A DNA stretch of 64,000 bases from Thermovirga lienii DSM 17291 (GTDB taxonomy: Bacteria > Synergistota > Synergistia > Synergistales > Thermovirgaceae): contig CP003096.1 in the NCBI GenBank assembly GCA_000233775.1, forward strand, positions 1,700,501-1,764,500. The letters run 5' to 3'. This document shows positions 25,016 through 33,440 of this stretch, piece after piece. The notes beneath the pieces are model-generated. The model was not told the origin of the DNA, searched no databases, and saw only the letters and a program-made list of their open reading frames with translations. The first letter of the stretch is position 1; every line of letters begins with the position of its first letter. The position numbers were made by a program, and so were the translations under genes.

Positions 25016-26153
25016 CACGTCCAACGTTTGCTTCCTCCAGCTCTCTCAAGTACGAAGACAGCCCCTCCAGGCCCTTCTTCAGGGTTTCCTTGCCGTAGGC
25101 GTAGCCTATTCTCAGCCAGTTCTCCCTATCAAAACACTTTCCAGGCACCAAGAATGTGCCATTTGTCCTGAAAAGGTCTATGCAGAACTCCTCTGATGGC
25201 TTGGCGTAGTCATAGAACAAAAATCCCGTCGTCCCTGCCTTTGGCCTAACCCACTTGATTCTCTCTTCGCTTTTCACCCAACTATCTACTATCTCAACGC
25301 TTTCTCTAACTATGGAGAGGTTCCTGGCCAAAATTTTCTCCTTGTTCTTTAAGGCCACCAAAGCCAAGGCCTCATCAATCTGGCCACAACTTATGGTAGT
25401 GTAATCTCTCCGCAATGCACACTCCCTTATGAAATCACTGGGCCCCGCCACCCATCCCAATCTCAATCCTGCAAGGGAGAACACCTTTGACATGCTCCCC
25501 GTGACAACTGCTTTTTCATATATGTCAACCATAGAGGGAACTTTATCCTCTTCCTTATGCTCCAACCCTCTGTAAGCCTCGTCGCACAATATCCACGCGC
25601 CTTTCTGTCTTGCCAGCTCAGCTATGTTCTCCATAAGGGCTCGATCAATAAGTGCTCCCGTAGGATTATTGGGATTGTTCAGTATTATTAGGTCCACTCC
25701 GTCCCTGCAAAGTCTTTCTAGCTCCTCCATGTCTGGTAAAAAATTATTTTCTGGCTGCAACTCAAGAAGTTTGACACAAGCTCCAAAAGCCTCCGGCAAG
25801 CTGTAAAGTTGTTGATAAGTGGGAGCCACGCTTACAACCCTGTGCCCCGGCTCGACCAAGGTAAACAGGGCAAGGAAATTAGCTGAAATGCCACCTGTGG
25901 ATGTCAAAATGTTTTCTGGCTTAACGGACTCGTACAGTGAGCTGATTAGCTCCTTGAGTTGCGGATGGCCATGTATATTGCCGTAGGTTACCCGCATGCT
26001 TGTTATATCTTTTAGGATCTTTTCCTTTTCGCCAGAGAGCTCCAACAGTTCCTCCACCGTAAGAGAATCGACGCAGGTCTCTGCGATATTGTAAACTGCC
26101 TCCATCTCGTATTTGTTCATCCACTCTTCGACCCCAAAAGGCTTGATTTTCAT
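25002..26153 (-). CDS. PLP-dependent aminotransferase, class I/II
   Basis: About 383 residues from the ATG at 26153, behind AGGTGGGG; GTG 26165 is possible but worse placed. Fold type I motifs: 'LTSTGGISANFLALF', 'ILNNPNNPTGALID' (Asn binding PLP ring), 'WILCDEAYRG' (Asp), 'VTGSMSKVFSLAGLRLGW' (PLP Lys and phosphate Arg) and 'NWLRIGYAYG' (substrate carboxylate Arg). It transaminates or lyses an amino acid not identifiable here. Convergent with the DapF cluster and divergent from a second aminotransferase. Confidence 0.85.
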   Translation of the reverse strand: MKIKPFGVEEWMNKYEMEAVYNIAETCVDSLTVEELLELSGEKEKILKDITSMRVTYGNIHGHPQLKELISSLYESVKPENILTSTGGISANFLALFTLVEPGHRVVSVAPTYQQLYSLPEAFGACVKLLELQPENNFLPDMEELERLCRDGVDLIILNNPNNPTGALIDRALMENIAELARQKGAWILCDEAYRGLEHKEEDKVPSMVDIYEKAVVTGSMSKVFSLAGLRLGWVAGPSDFIRECALRRDYTTISCGQIDEALALVALKNKEKILARNLSIVRESVEIVDSWVKSEERIKWVRPKAGTTGFLFYDYAKPSEEFCIDLFRTNGTFLVPGKCFDRENWLRIGYAYGKETLKKGLEGLSSYLRELEEANVGRVTLL

Positions 26154-26279
26154 GGTCAACCCCACCTTTTTGCTGTAATATTAGTTATAACAAAGTATGC
26201 ACTATCCCTTCCTTGTGGTCAAGGGTGACAACTTTAAACTCTATAATATGATAAGTTTTTAACAAAGGAGGAGCATGGC

Positions 26280-27512
26280 ATGTCAATAAAATGGGATGAA
26301 CATTTCAATAAAAAAACAAACGAAAGGCTAATCCTTTCCACTATAGGCGAAATGATGCGCCTAGCATCGGAAGAAAACGCCCTATCTCTTACTGCCGGCG
26401 AGCCTTACGACCTTCTCTACCCTTCTGAAGCTCTCAAGAGAGCCTTTGAAAAAACCTTGAACGGCAACCTGGTTTCTCACTTTTCTTATAGCAATGAGAG
26501 AATGGGAATTTACCCCCTTAGAAGCTGGATAAAAAAGTGGATGGCTGATGAGGGGCTCCTTCCTTCTTGGGTGACGGAAGAGAACATATTCATAACCAGC
26601 GGTTCCCAGGAAGGCCTGAACTTCGTAACGGAACTATTGCTGGAGGAAGGACAAACCATTCTTGTAGAATCCCCCACATATCCGGAAGCTTTGCTGGTTT
26701 TCACCAAGGAGGGAGCTCGCTTCCTCGAGGTCCCATTGGAGGAGGACGGTCCAAACATTGAAGCGTTTAAAAATTTGCTCAAAAAAGAAAGAATTTCCTT
26801 TTTCTACTCTATAGTCAACTATCAGAATCCAACAGGATACTCCACTAGCGCACAAAAGAAGAAAGCTATACTGGAATTGGCAAGGGAACACAATTTCTTA
26901 ATAATAGAGGACGACCCGTACCATCACCTTTACTACGATGCGCCACCTGAAAAATCTTACCTTTCCCTAGCGGGTGAAGACTGTCGAGTTATATATCTAG
27001 GAAGCTTTTCCAAGATCGTAGCCCCTGGCCTTCGAACAGGATGGGTAGTAGCTCCAAAGGAAGTCATAGATCAAATGTTGAAGCTGAGGGTTCTATCAAC
27101 CTTGTGCCCCCAGACCCTTCCTCAAGAAGCGCTATTTAATTTCCTCCAAGAGACCAACATACCTGAATACCTGTCTAGTTTGAGGCACGCTTACAGACGG
27201 CACAGGGACGCCATGATAGAGGGCCTCGAAAAGTACGTAAAACCCCTAGGCCTTTCTTTCCAAATCCCAAAAGGAGGCTTTTTCATATGGGGGCGCATAC
27301 CCATGATCAAAGACATGCATGACTTCGCAAGATTTTGCATAATGGAAGAAAAGGTTGCCTTCATCCCTGGAGACATTTTCTTTGCTGAACCTTCCAATGG
27401 GAAGGACACCATAAGGTTTTCCTTCGCCAAAACGCCCCCCGAAAAGGCCATAGAGGGATGCAGGAGACTTGGCTCCGCACTGAAAAAATATCTTGAACAA
27501 CTCCAAAACTGA
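26280..27512 (+). CDS. PLP-dependent aminotransferase, 2-aminoadipate/LysN type
   Basis: 410 residues. Motifs: 'ITSGSQEGLNFVTELLL', 'VNYQNPTGYSTS', 'IIEDDPYHHLYYD', 'YLGSFSKIVAPGLRTGWV' (PLP Lys) and 'TIRFSFAKTPPEKA'. The pattern is that of the MocR-like/LysN aminotransferases, which use aromatic, branched or 2-aminoadipate substrates with 2-oxoglutarate. Start follows AAAGGAGGAGCATGGC. The next gene, a RocB-like peptidase, begins 19 bp after the stop, so the two are probably cotranscribed. Confidence 0.88.
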   Translation: MSIKWDEHFNKKTNERLILSTIGEMMRLASEENALSLTAGEPYDLLYPSEALKRAFEKTLNGNLVSHFSYSNERMGIYPLRSWIKKWMADEGLLPSWVTEENIFITSGSQEGLNFVTELLLEEGQTILVESPTYPEALLVFTKEGARFLEVPLEEDGPNIEAFKNLLKKERISFFYSIVNYQNPTGYSTSAQKKKAILELAREHNFLIIEDDPYHHLYYDAPPEKSYLSLAGEDCRVIYLGSFSKIVAPGLRTGWVVAPKEVIDQMLKLRVLSTLCPQTLPQEALFNFLQETNIPEYLSSLRHAYRRHRDAMIEGLEKYVKPLGLSFQIPKGGFFIWGRIPMIKDMHDFARFCIMEEKVAFIPGDIFFAEPSNGKDTIRFSFAKTPPEKAIEGCRRLGSALKKYLEQLQN

Positions 27513-27531
27513 TACGCAGGAGGCCTCAACC

Positions 27532-29187
27532 ATGAAGGTAAGCACAAAAGGAGAAGATCTTTACCGATTTCTATTGGAGCTTGTCCGTATTCCAAGCGTA
27601 TCCCCCGGAGCGGAGGAAAACAGGATAGCCAACTTCATAAAAGGGGTGCTGCAAGAAACGCCATATTTTAAGGAACATCCCCAGGACTTAATGTTAGTCC
27701 CCATGGAAAGGGATCCCTTCGGAAGACATATCCTCTTTGCCGTTGTAAGGGCCAAACCAGAAACAAGCAATACCCTTATCCTGATGGGACATATGGACGT
27801 AGTGGATACCAGCGCCTGTGGCACTCTCAAAGACCTGGCCTTTGATCCAGAACAATACACCAAGGAAATTAGAAAAATAAATCTTCCGCCAGACGCCAGA
27901 AAAGACTTGGAATCCGGCGAGTGGCTCTTTGGGAGAGGCATCTCAGATATGAAAGGTGGCATTGCCACAGGAGTAGCCATGCTGTGCGAAGCCGCTTGGG
28001 GCAACTTCTCCCCAGGGGTCAACCTTGCGGGGTTGTTCGTCTGTGATGAGGAAAACAACTCCGGAGGTATGTTAAGAGCCGTTTCTCTGCTTGCAGACCT
28101 TCAGGAAGAAGGCCTCAAGTTTTCAGGATGCATAGACCTTGAACCCACCTTTGCAGGGGGAGGCGAAGGAGGACCTTCCATCTACCTGGGCAGTATAGGC
28201 AAGATAAACCCATTTTTCTATTTTGTTGGTAAGGAAACCCACGTGGGAGAGTACTACGAGGGGCTAACCGCTGCTTCAATGGTATCCCAACTGAATGTAA
28301 TCCTAGATGGAAACCCGAAGTTCGCAGACCAACTGGAGGGCATATCCTACCCCCCATATGGGTGTATGCGGCAGGTAGACCTTAGGCGGGAATATTCCGC
28401 GACCATAATGACCAAGGCGATAGCTTTCTACAGCTATCTAACCGCCTCCAAAATGCCCAGAGAGATCATGGAGGAGATACTCCACCTCTCACTTGAGGCA
28501 CAACGCAGGGCCACAGAACAATACGAAAAATATGCAAAGGAGTACATTGAAAGAAACGGATCTGGAGGCACCATAAAAAAATGGGAACCCAAGGCCTTCA
28601 CATATGGGAAGCTTTTTTCCATGGCAAGGGAGAAACTGGGGGAACAAAAATTGAAAAAGCTAATTGAAGAAGCTCTGGGGGGATGCCCCAAAGGCAGCGA
28701 TGAGCGCGAGAAAGCCTTTGCCATGATAGAGGCCATAGCCGAAGAATTGGATATACAACCTCCATTCTCAGTGGTAGGCATCCTTCCGCCATGGTACCCT
28801 CACAGAACTAACCTATGCCGAAACAAGGGGGAAAAGCTTATGCGACAAACCGCCCAGGTCGTGGCTACAGAGGCTCAGAGCAAATTCGGGGTGAATTTGA
28901 AGATAAGAAAAATGTTTGAAGGCGTGTCTGACCTCAGTTACTGCGGCTTCGAGGGATGTGCCGAGGACATGGAAGCGGTAAGAGACAACCTGCCAGGCTG
29001 GGGAGAACTTTACGATTTCCCAGGAGAAGCTCTATTGAAGCTGGATATACCAATTTTGAGCTTCGGTCCCCATGGAAAGGATGCTCATAAGAACACTGAA
29101 CGAATACATGTTCCCTATTTCCTGGAAGTTTATCCCCAATTGTTGAAAAAGGCCATTGATACCATCGCTGAACTGTCAACTGTTTAA
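27532..29187 (+). CDS. M20 metallopeptidase, RocB-like
   Basis: About 551 residues from the ATG at 27532, eight bases after an AGGAGG; the longer ORF starts inside the aminotransferase gene. Metal ligand motifs are intact: 'LILMGHMDVVD' (His, Asp), 'FGRGISDMKGGIATG' (Asp), 'LFVCDEENNSGG' (Glu-Glu) and 'HGKDAHKNTERIH' (last His). Length and order match RocB, tied to arginine/ornithine use in Bacillus. Here it follows an aminotransferase, so a role in amino-acid catabolism is likely, but its substrate is not known. Confidence 0.85.
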   Translation: MKVSTKGEDLYRFLLELVRIPSVSPGAEENRIANFIKGVLQETPYFKEHPQDLMLVPMERDPFGRHILFAVVRAKPETSNTLILMGHMDVVDTSACGTLKDLAFDPEQYTKEIRKINLPPDARKDLESGEWLFGRGISDMKGGIATGVAMLCEAAWGNFSPGVNLAGLFVCDEENNSGGMLRAVSLLADLQEEGLKFSGCIDLEPTFAGGGEGGPSIYLGSIGKINPFFYFVGKETHVGEYYEGLTAASMVSQLNVILDGNPKFADQLEGISYPPYGCMRQVDLRREYSATIMTKAIAFYSYLTASKMPREIMEEILHLSLEAQRRATEQYEKYAKEYIERNGSGGTIKKWEPKAFTYGKLFSMAREKLGEQKLKKLIEEALGGCPKGSDEREKAFAMIEAIAEELDIQPPFSVVGILPPWYPHRTNLCRNKGEKLMRQTAQVVATEAQSKFGVNLKIRKMFEGVSDLSYCGFEGCAEDMEAVRDNLPGWGELYDFPGEALLKLDIPILSFGPHGKDAHKNTERIHVPYFLEVYPQLLKKAIDTIAELSTV

Positions 29188-29208
29188 GGGACTAAGGGAG
29201 GGGGCAAC

Positions 29209-30651
29209 TTGACCTTAAAGCTATTTTTAATATTGCTCCATAACATAGTCTCCTTTGTGATAAGGATTTTTATGCTCGTGAGCGTGCCCAGATGGCACCC
29301 CCCTGCTACTGCCATGGCCTGGCTGCTTGTCATATTTATCTGGCCAGTCCCTGGGTTTCTTTTCTACATACTTCTGAGCAGCCGGAAACTTCCCCAGAAA
29401 CGAACTCAAAGGCACGAAAACTCCATAGCCAAACTCATGGAAGAAAACGATGCCATAGAAAGAATCCGTGAGTATACCATGCCACAATTACCAGAAAAAC
29501 TTGAAAAGTTTGCGCGGCTGGGACAAAGTCTGGCCGACATGCCCGTAATGGGAGGAAATAAAATAAAGCCCATAACCAATACATATAAGCTCTTTGAGAA
29601 CATCGCTCGGGACATAGACAGAGCAAAAGATCATGTTCACCTCCTTTACTTCATAATGAACGAGGACAAGGCAACCGCATGTATCATCCAGGCCTTGGAA
29701 CGAGCAGCAAGAAGGGGCGTATCCTGCAGAATACTCGCAGATTCCATAGGTTCAAAAACTTTTCTGAAGAAGACGGCACCAAGGCTCAGAAAGGCAGGGG
29801 TAAAGGTCGTAGAAGCACTACCTCCTTCCCTATTCCGGCGGTTCAAAGCCAACGCCAGGTTCGACTTGAGGAATCACCGTAAAATTATGGTGATAGACGG
29901 CATAAAGGCTTATACAGGCTCCCATAACCTTATCGAACCCACATATAGACGAAAGGCAAAGGGCTTACCATGGTGCGACATCACCTTGTCCGTAGAAGGG
30001 CCAGTAGTAACCCAAATCCAAAGGGTATTCGTGGAGGACTGGTACGTGGAGACCGGGGAGTTCCTTCAAAATACCATACCTCAGCCGAAGCTTGACCCAA
30101 GGGACGTGCTCATACAAACCGTGCCGAGCGGCCCCTGCTATCCCACTGAGAACTACCAACGTCTCGTTGCTGCGGCTCTACACCAAGCCCAGAGAAGGAT
30201 AGTGATAACTACCCCCTACTTGATTCCCGACGAAGCCCTTCTGGAGGCCATGGAGGTAGCTGTCCTAGGAGGGACACAAGTTCAGCTGGTGGTACCAGAA
30301 AAACCTGACCAGTTCTTGGCAGGAAACGCATCAAAGGCCTACTATGAACAAATCCTGGACATAGGGGTGGAACTCTACCTGTACAAAGAAGGTATCCTTC
30401 ATGCCAAGACCATGACCATTGATGACGACCTTACGTTCTTCGGTACGAGCAATTTTGACATAAGGTCCTTTGAACTCAACTTCGAGATAAACCTGATACT
30501 GTATGGAAGGAACCCCCTGCTGGACATAAGACACATACAGGAAACATACATAGATTCTTCTAGAAAATTGACACTGGATGAATGGAAGAAAAGGCCTTTG
30601 TATGAGGAGACCATACAAAACGTCACTAAACTCTTCAGCCCTTTATTATAA
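29209..30651 (+). CDS. cls: Cardiolipin synthase (phospholipase D family)
   Basis: 480 residues, beginning at a TTG behind GGGAGGGGGCAAC. Two N-terminal membrane helices ('FLILLHNIVSFVIRIFMLVSV', 'AMAWLLVIFIWPVPGFLFYILL') precede two PLD domains with HKD motifs 'NHRKIMVIDGIKAYTGSHNL' (about 224) and 'LHAKTMTIDDDLTFFGTSNFD' (about 397). This is the ClsA architecture, joining two phosphatidylglycerols at the inner membrane. Start is 21 bp after the RocB-like gene. Confidence 0.93.
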   Translation: MTLKLFLILLHNIVSFVIRIFMLVSVPRWHPPATAMAWLLVIFIWPVPGFLFYILLSSRKLPQKRTQRHENSIAKLMEENDAIERIREYTMPQLPEKLEKFARLGQSLADMPVMGGNKIKPITNTYKLFENIARDIDRAKDHVHLLYFIMNEDKATACIIQALERAARRGVSCRILADSIGSKTFLKKTAPRLRKAGVKVVEALPPSLFRRFKANARFDLRNHRKIMVIDGIKAYTGSHNLIEPTYRRKAKGLPWCDITLSVEGPVVTQIQRVFVEDWYVETGEFLQNTIPQPKLDPRDVLIQTVPSGPCYPTENYQRLVAAALHQAQRRIVITTPYLIPDEALLEAMEVAVLGGTQVQLVVPEKPDQFLAGNASKAYYEQILDIGVELYLYKEGILHAKTMTIDDDLTFFGTSNFDIRSFELNFEINLILYGRNPLLDIRHIQETYIDSSRKLTLDEWKKRPLYEETIQNVTKLFSPLL

Positions 30652-30702
30652 TGGTAATATGATCATGAAGTGTAGGGGTGTGAAGCTTGGGGAGGCGATA
30701 GC

Positions 30703-31674
30703 ATGTCAAAGGAAAAAGTGCTCCTTTTGTTCGACAAAAATAGACCCTTTTGGACAAAAAAGCTGGTTGCACTTGCAGGAGAATCCCCTGAGGAACTGGA
30801 CGTCTTAGAATCATTAGGTCTGGTGGCCCCCAGGGGAGATGGTTTCGTGTTGACCGAAAAGGGCAAAGAACAATTTCGCCGGTGGGCAGCGGAGTCATGG
30901 TTGGAAGAAGAACCCGGAGAGGAGCCAGAGGACATTGTCCTGGAGGAAAGACGTTTGGAGCTCGCCCTCCGGTTCGATTTGGGCTTCAAGGGCTTCAAGG
31001 GCCACAAACAAATATTTATAAGGCCCAAGCTGTCATTCTTCCCCAACCTCCCAAAGGATAGGATATATTCCTATACGGCCGGGAACTTTAAATGGCTTTT
31101 CATGAACGACCCCCTGATCCGAAATATGCAGGACCTTTTCCCAAGGGATAGAAAACCCAAGGCTGAAGATCTCAAGACCCTTGAAAAGTGGATTGCCGAA
31201 AGAAAGGTCTCCGTTGGAGAATTCGTCCCTGACCTTCTGTGCCTAAATCAGTGCGATTATGAATATTATTGGAGGGACAACGTACCTACAGACAGGTGGG
31301 GACTCTTGAACAAGGACAGAATATTTATAAGGTACCTTGCCCAACCGGAAAGTGCGACCATCGAGGATTTTGCAGAGGACATAGCCCAATATGCTCTGTT
31401 TCTGCTAGACAACAGGTTAGTATACCTTCCTTCATGCTTTGACATAGACACCCAGCAACAAAGCACTTTCACTTGGTGGATATGGTGCGTAGATACGGTC
31501 TCTCAGGCCAAGGAGCTTTCGCGAAAGCTAAAACCTTTGGCCAATATATTAGCCGCACCGGCATCTCCCACGGACCTTTGGCTCTTGACCATGGAGACCC
31601 TTCGGGCCTACGACAAAAAAGCTGAATCTTTCTATGAATTCGTGGACGAAGTTGCAAGATGCATAACACGCTGA
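30703..31674 (+). CDS. Protein of unknown function with N-terminal winged-helix-like region
   Basis: 323 residues; I do not recognise the family. The first about 60 residues ('KEKVLLLFDKNRPFWTKKLVALAGESPEELDVLESLGLVAPRGDGFVLTEKGKEQFRRWA') read like a winged-helix DNA-binding fold with a final 'LTEKG' wing. The rest is rich in Trp, Tyr and Phe ('DYEYYWRDNVPTDRWGLLNKDRIFIRYL', 'TFTWWIWCVDTVSQAKEL'), without signal peptide or membrane helices. Start ATG follows TGGGGAGGCGATAGC. The next gene, an EamA exporter, starts 13 bp on. Confidence 0.65.
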   Translation: MSKEKVLLLFDKNRPFWTKKLVALAGESPEELDVLESLGLVAPRGDGFVLTEKGKEQFRRWAAESWLEEEPGEEPEDIVLEERRLELALRFDLGFKGFKGHKQIFIRPKLSFFPNLPKDRIYSYTAGNFKWLFMNDPLIRNMQDLFPRDRKPKAEDLKTLEKWIAERKVSVGEFVPDLLCLNQCDYEYYWRDNVPTDRWGLLNKDRIFIRYLAQPESATIEDFAEDIAQYALFLLDNRLVYLPSCFDIDTQQQSTFTWWIWCVDTVSQAKELSRKLKPLANILAAPASPTDLWLLTMETLRAYDKKAESFYEFVDEVARCITR

Positions 31675-31687
31675 GGGAGGCAGACCA

Positions 31688-32572
31688 ATGACTCTTCCCC
31701 AAAGGCCCTCAAAAGTCACTATATTAACTATTCTCTTCATAGGCATAATGGGCATTTCAACGGGCTCCATCTTTGCCAGATACGCCGAGGCTCCCCCCCT
31801 TGTCATATCAGCCTATAGAACGGGCATAGCCGCTTCGGTTATGGCCCCGATAGCGTTCATTTACCACCGCAAGGAGCTTTTGACTATACGAGGAAAGGAC
31901 ATGTTGTACGTTTTCATGGCTGGAACTTTCTTGGCCCTACATTTTGCCACATGGATAACGTCCTTGTTTTATACATCCGTGGCAAGCAGCGTTGTCATAG
32001 TGGAGACCATACCCATTTGGACAGCCTTGCTCTCCCCCCTGGTGACAAAAGACAAAACATCGTTGCTTTCCTGGATCGGCATAGGCTTAAGCTTCGTTGG
32101 AATGCTAATAATAACCACCGGAGATTTCAGCATTGGAGGCAAAGCTTTAATTGGCGACTTGCTTGCCCTGGCTGGTGCTTGGTTTGGAACCTTTTATTTT
32201 TTGGCAGGCCGGGTAGTTAGACCAAGGATGAGCCTTTCAAGCTATAGCTTTATATGCTACGGCACGGCTTGTTTGCTCCTTTTACTTACAAGCTTGGCCT
32301 TGGGCCTTCCACTCAAGGGATTTTCCACGCGCACGTGGTGGGCTTTCGCAGGAATGGGACTGGTCTCCCAAATCATGGGACACAGCAGCTACAATTGGGC
32401 ACTAAAGCACGTCAGCGCAGGGTTAGTGGCAGTGGCTCTGCTGGGAGAACCCCTTGGAGCTACTTTCCTGGCATGGTTGCTGTTCCAAGAGACATTGACT
32501 TTGGGCAAGGTGATAGGAGGGGGCGCCATACTGGCAGGGATAGTTTTGGCAGTAAAAGGAGAAAAATCCTAG
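31688..32572 (+). CDS. DMT-family (EamA) membrane transporter
   Basis: 294 residues with about ten membrane helices in two EamA repeats (about 10-145 and 155-290). Second-repeat end 'ALLGEPLGATFLAWLLFQETLTLGKVIGGGAILAGIVLA' is diagnostic. By family it exports amino acids or other metabolites. Start ATG follows TGAGGGAGGCAGACCA; likely in one unit with the preceding unknown gene. Confidence 0.88.
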   Translation: MTLPQRPSKVTILTILFIGIMGISTGSIFARYAEAPPLVISAYRTGIAASVMAPIAFIYHRKELLTIRGKDMLYVFMAGTFLALHFATWITSLFYTSVASSVVIVETIPIWTALLSPLVTKDKTSLLSWIGIGLSFVGMLIITTGDFSIGGKALIGDLLALAGAWFGTFYFLAGRVVRPRMSLSSYSFICYGTACLLLLLTSLALGLPLKGFSTRTWWAFAGMGLVSQIMGHSSYNWALKHVSAGLVAVALLGEPLGATFLAWLLFQETLTLGKVIGGGAILAGIVLAVKGEKS

Positions 32573-32618
32573 CACCTCTTTTCAGCTTACTCAGCCATCC
32601 AAAAGGAGGTGGGAAAAT

Positions 32619-33173
32619 TTGAACTCCGGCAAAAGCACCAAAACTTTTCTCATCCTAACAGTTCTCTTAGCAAGCTTCTTTCTTGGAACGCTAGCATGGC
32701 CAGCAGAGAAAGGAGGTAAAGATTCCATGGATTTCAGATTGAAGATAAGAGCCTTTGAGTACGGCAGCAAAATACCATCAAAGTACACATGCGAGGGAGA
32801 AGACGTTTCTCCTCCCATTGCGTGGGAAGATCCTCCAGAAGGAACCGAAAGTTTTGTGCTCATCGTAGACGATCCAGATGCGCCATCAGGCACTTTCACC
32901 CACTGGATACTATGGGATATCCCTAAAGACAAAAGGTTTCTCGAAGAGGGCACGCAGGAAGGCACCCCCGGAAGAAACGATTTTGGGAAGATTGGATACG
33001 GAGGACCTTGCCCACCTAGAGGACATGGACCTCACAGGTACTTTTTCAAGCTCTATGCCATCGATACCCCATCACTCAACCTCAAGAAGGGGTCGTCTCG
33101 CTCCAACCTGGAAAAGGCTATGAAGGATCACATAATAAGAGAAGCAGAATACATGGGCATTTATGAAAGATAA
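32619..33173 (+). CDS. YbhB/YbcL-type PEBP (Raf kinase inhibitor-like) protein, exported
   Basis: 184 residues from a TTG behind AAAGGAGGTGGGAAAAT. A signal peptide ('FLILTVLLASFFLGTLAWPA') precedes a PEBP domain with 'SPPIAWEDPPEGTESFVLIVDDPDAPSGTFTHWILWDIP' and 'GYGGPCPPRGHGPHRYFFKLYAID', the ligand pocket motifs DPDAP and GPxxPxGHGxHxY. Function of bacterial members is unclear; a periplasmic ligand-binding role is likely. Confidence 0.88.
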   Translation: MNSGKSTKTFLILTVLLASFFLGTLAWPAEKGGKDSMDFRLKIRAFEYGSKIPSKYTCEGEDVSPPIAWEDPPEGTESFVLIVDDPDAPSGTFTHWILWDIPKDKRFLEEGTQEGTPGRNDFGKIGYGGPCPPRGHGPHRYFFKLYAIDTPSLNLKKGSSRSNLEKAMKDHIIREAEYMGIYER

Positions 33174-33186
33174 GAGCCATCTAGTA

Positions 33187-33208
33187 GGCCAGGGATTTTT
33201 CCCTGGCC
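33187..33208. terminator. Hairpin after PEBP gene
   Basis: GGCCAGGG (33187-33194) pairs with CCCTGGCC (33201-33208) around ATTTTT. No T-run follows. The 33209-33440 stretch up to the OPT gene is AT-rich, probably its promoter region; I see nothing else in it. Confidence 0.45.
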
Positions 33209-33440
33209 TGGCTAAACTCTCAGTATTCCACCCTTCCCCCACTTCAATTAACAATTAACACATTAGATATTCTCCCCATTTTTCTTGAAAAAATAAACCA
33301 ACTATATTAGAATATTCTACTGGTCTGATTACAAAAATTTCAATGTATAATTTAAAAGGGGGGATAATTAAGCATACATTTATATTGTTCTTGTAGCTTT
33401 ACATCAAGTTGATGAATCAAAAAGGGGGATATTATCGAAT

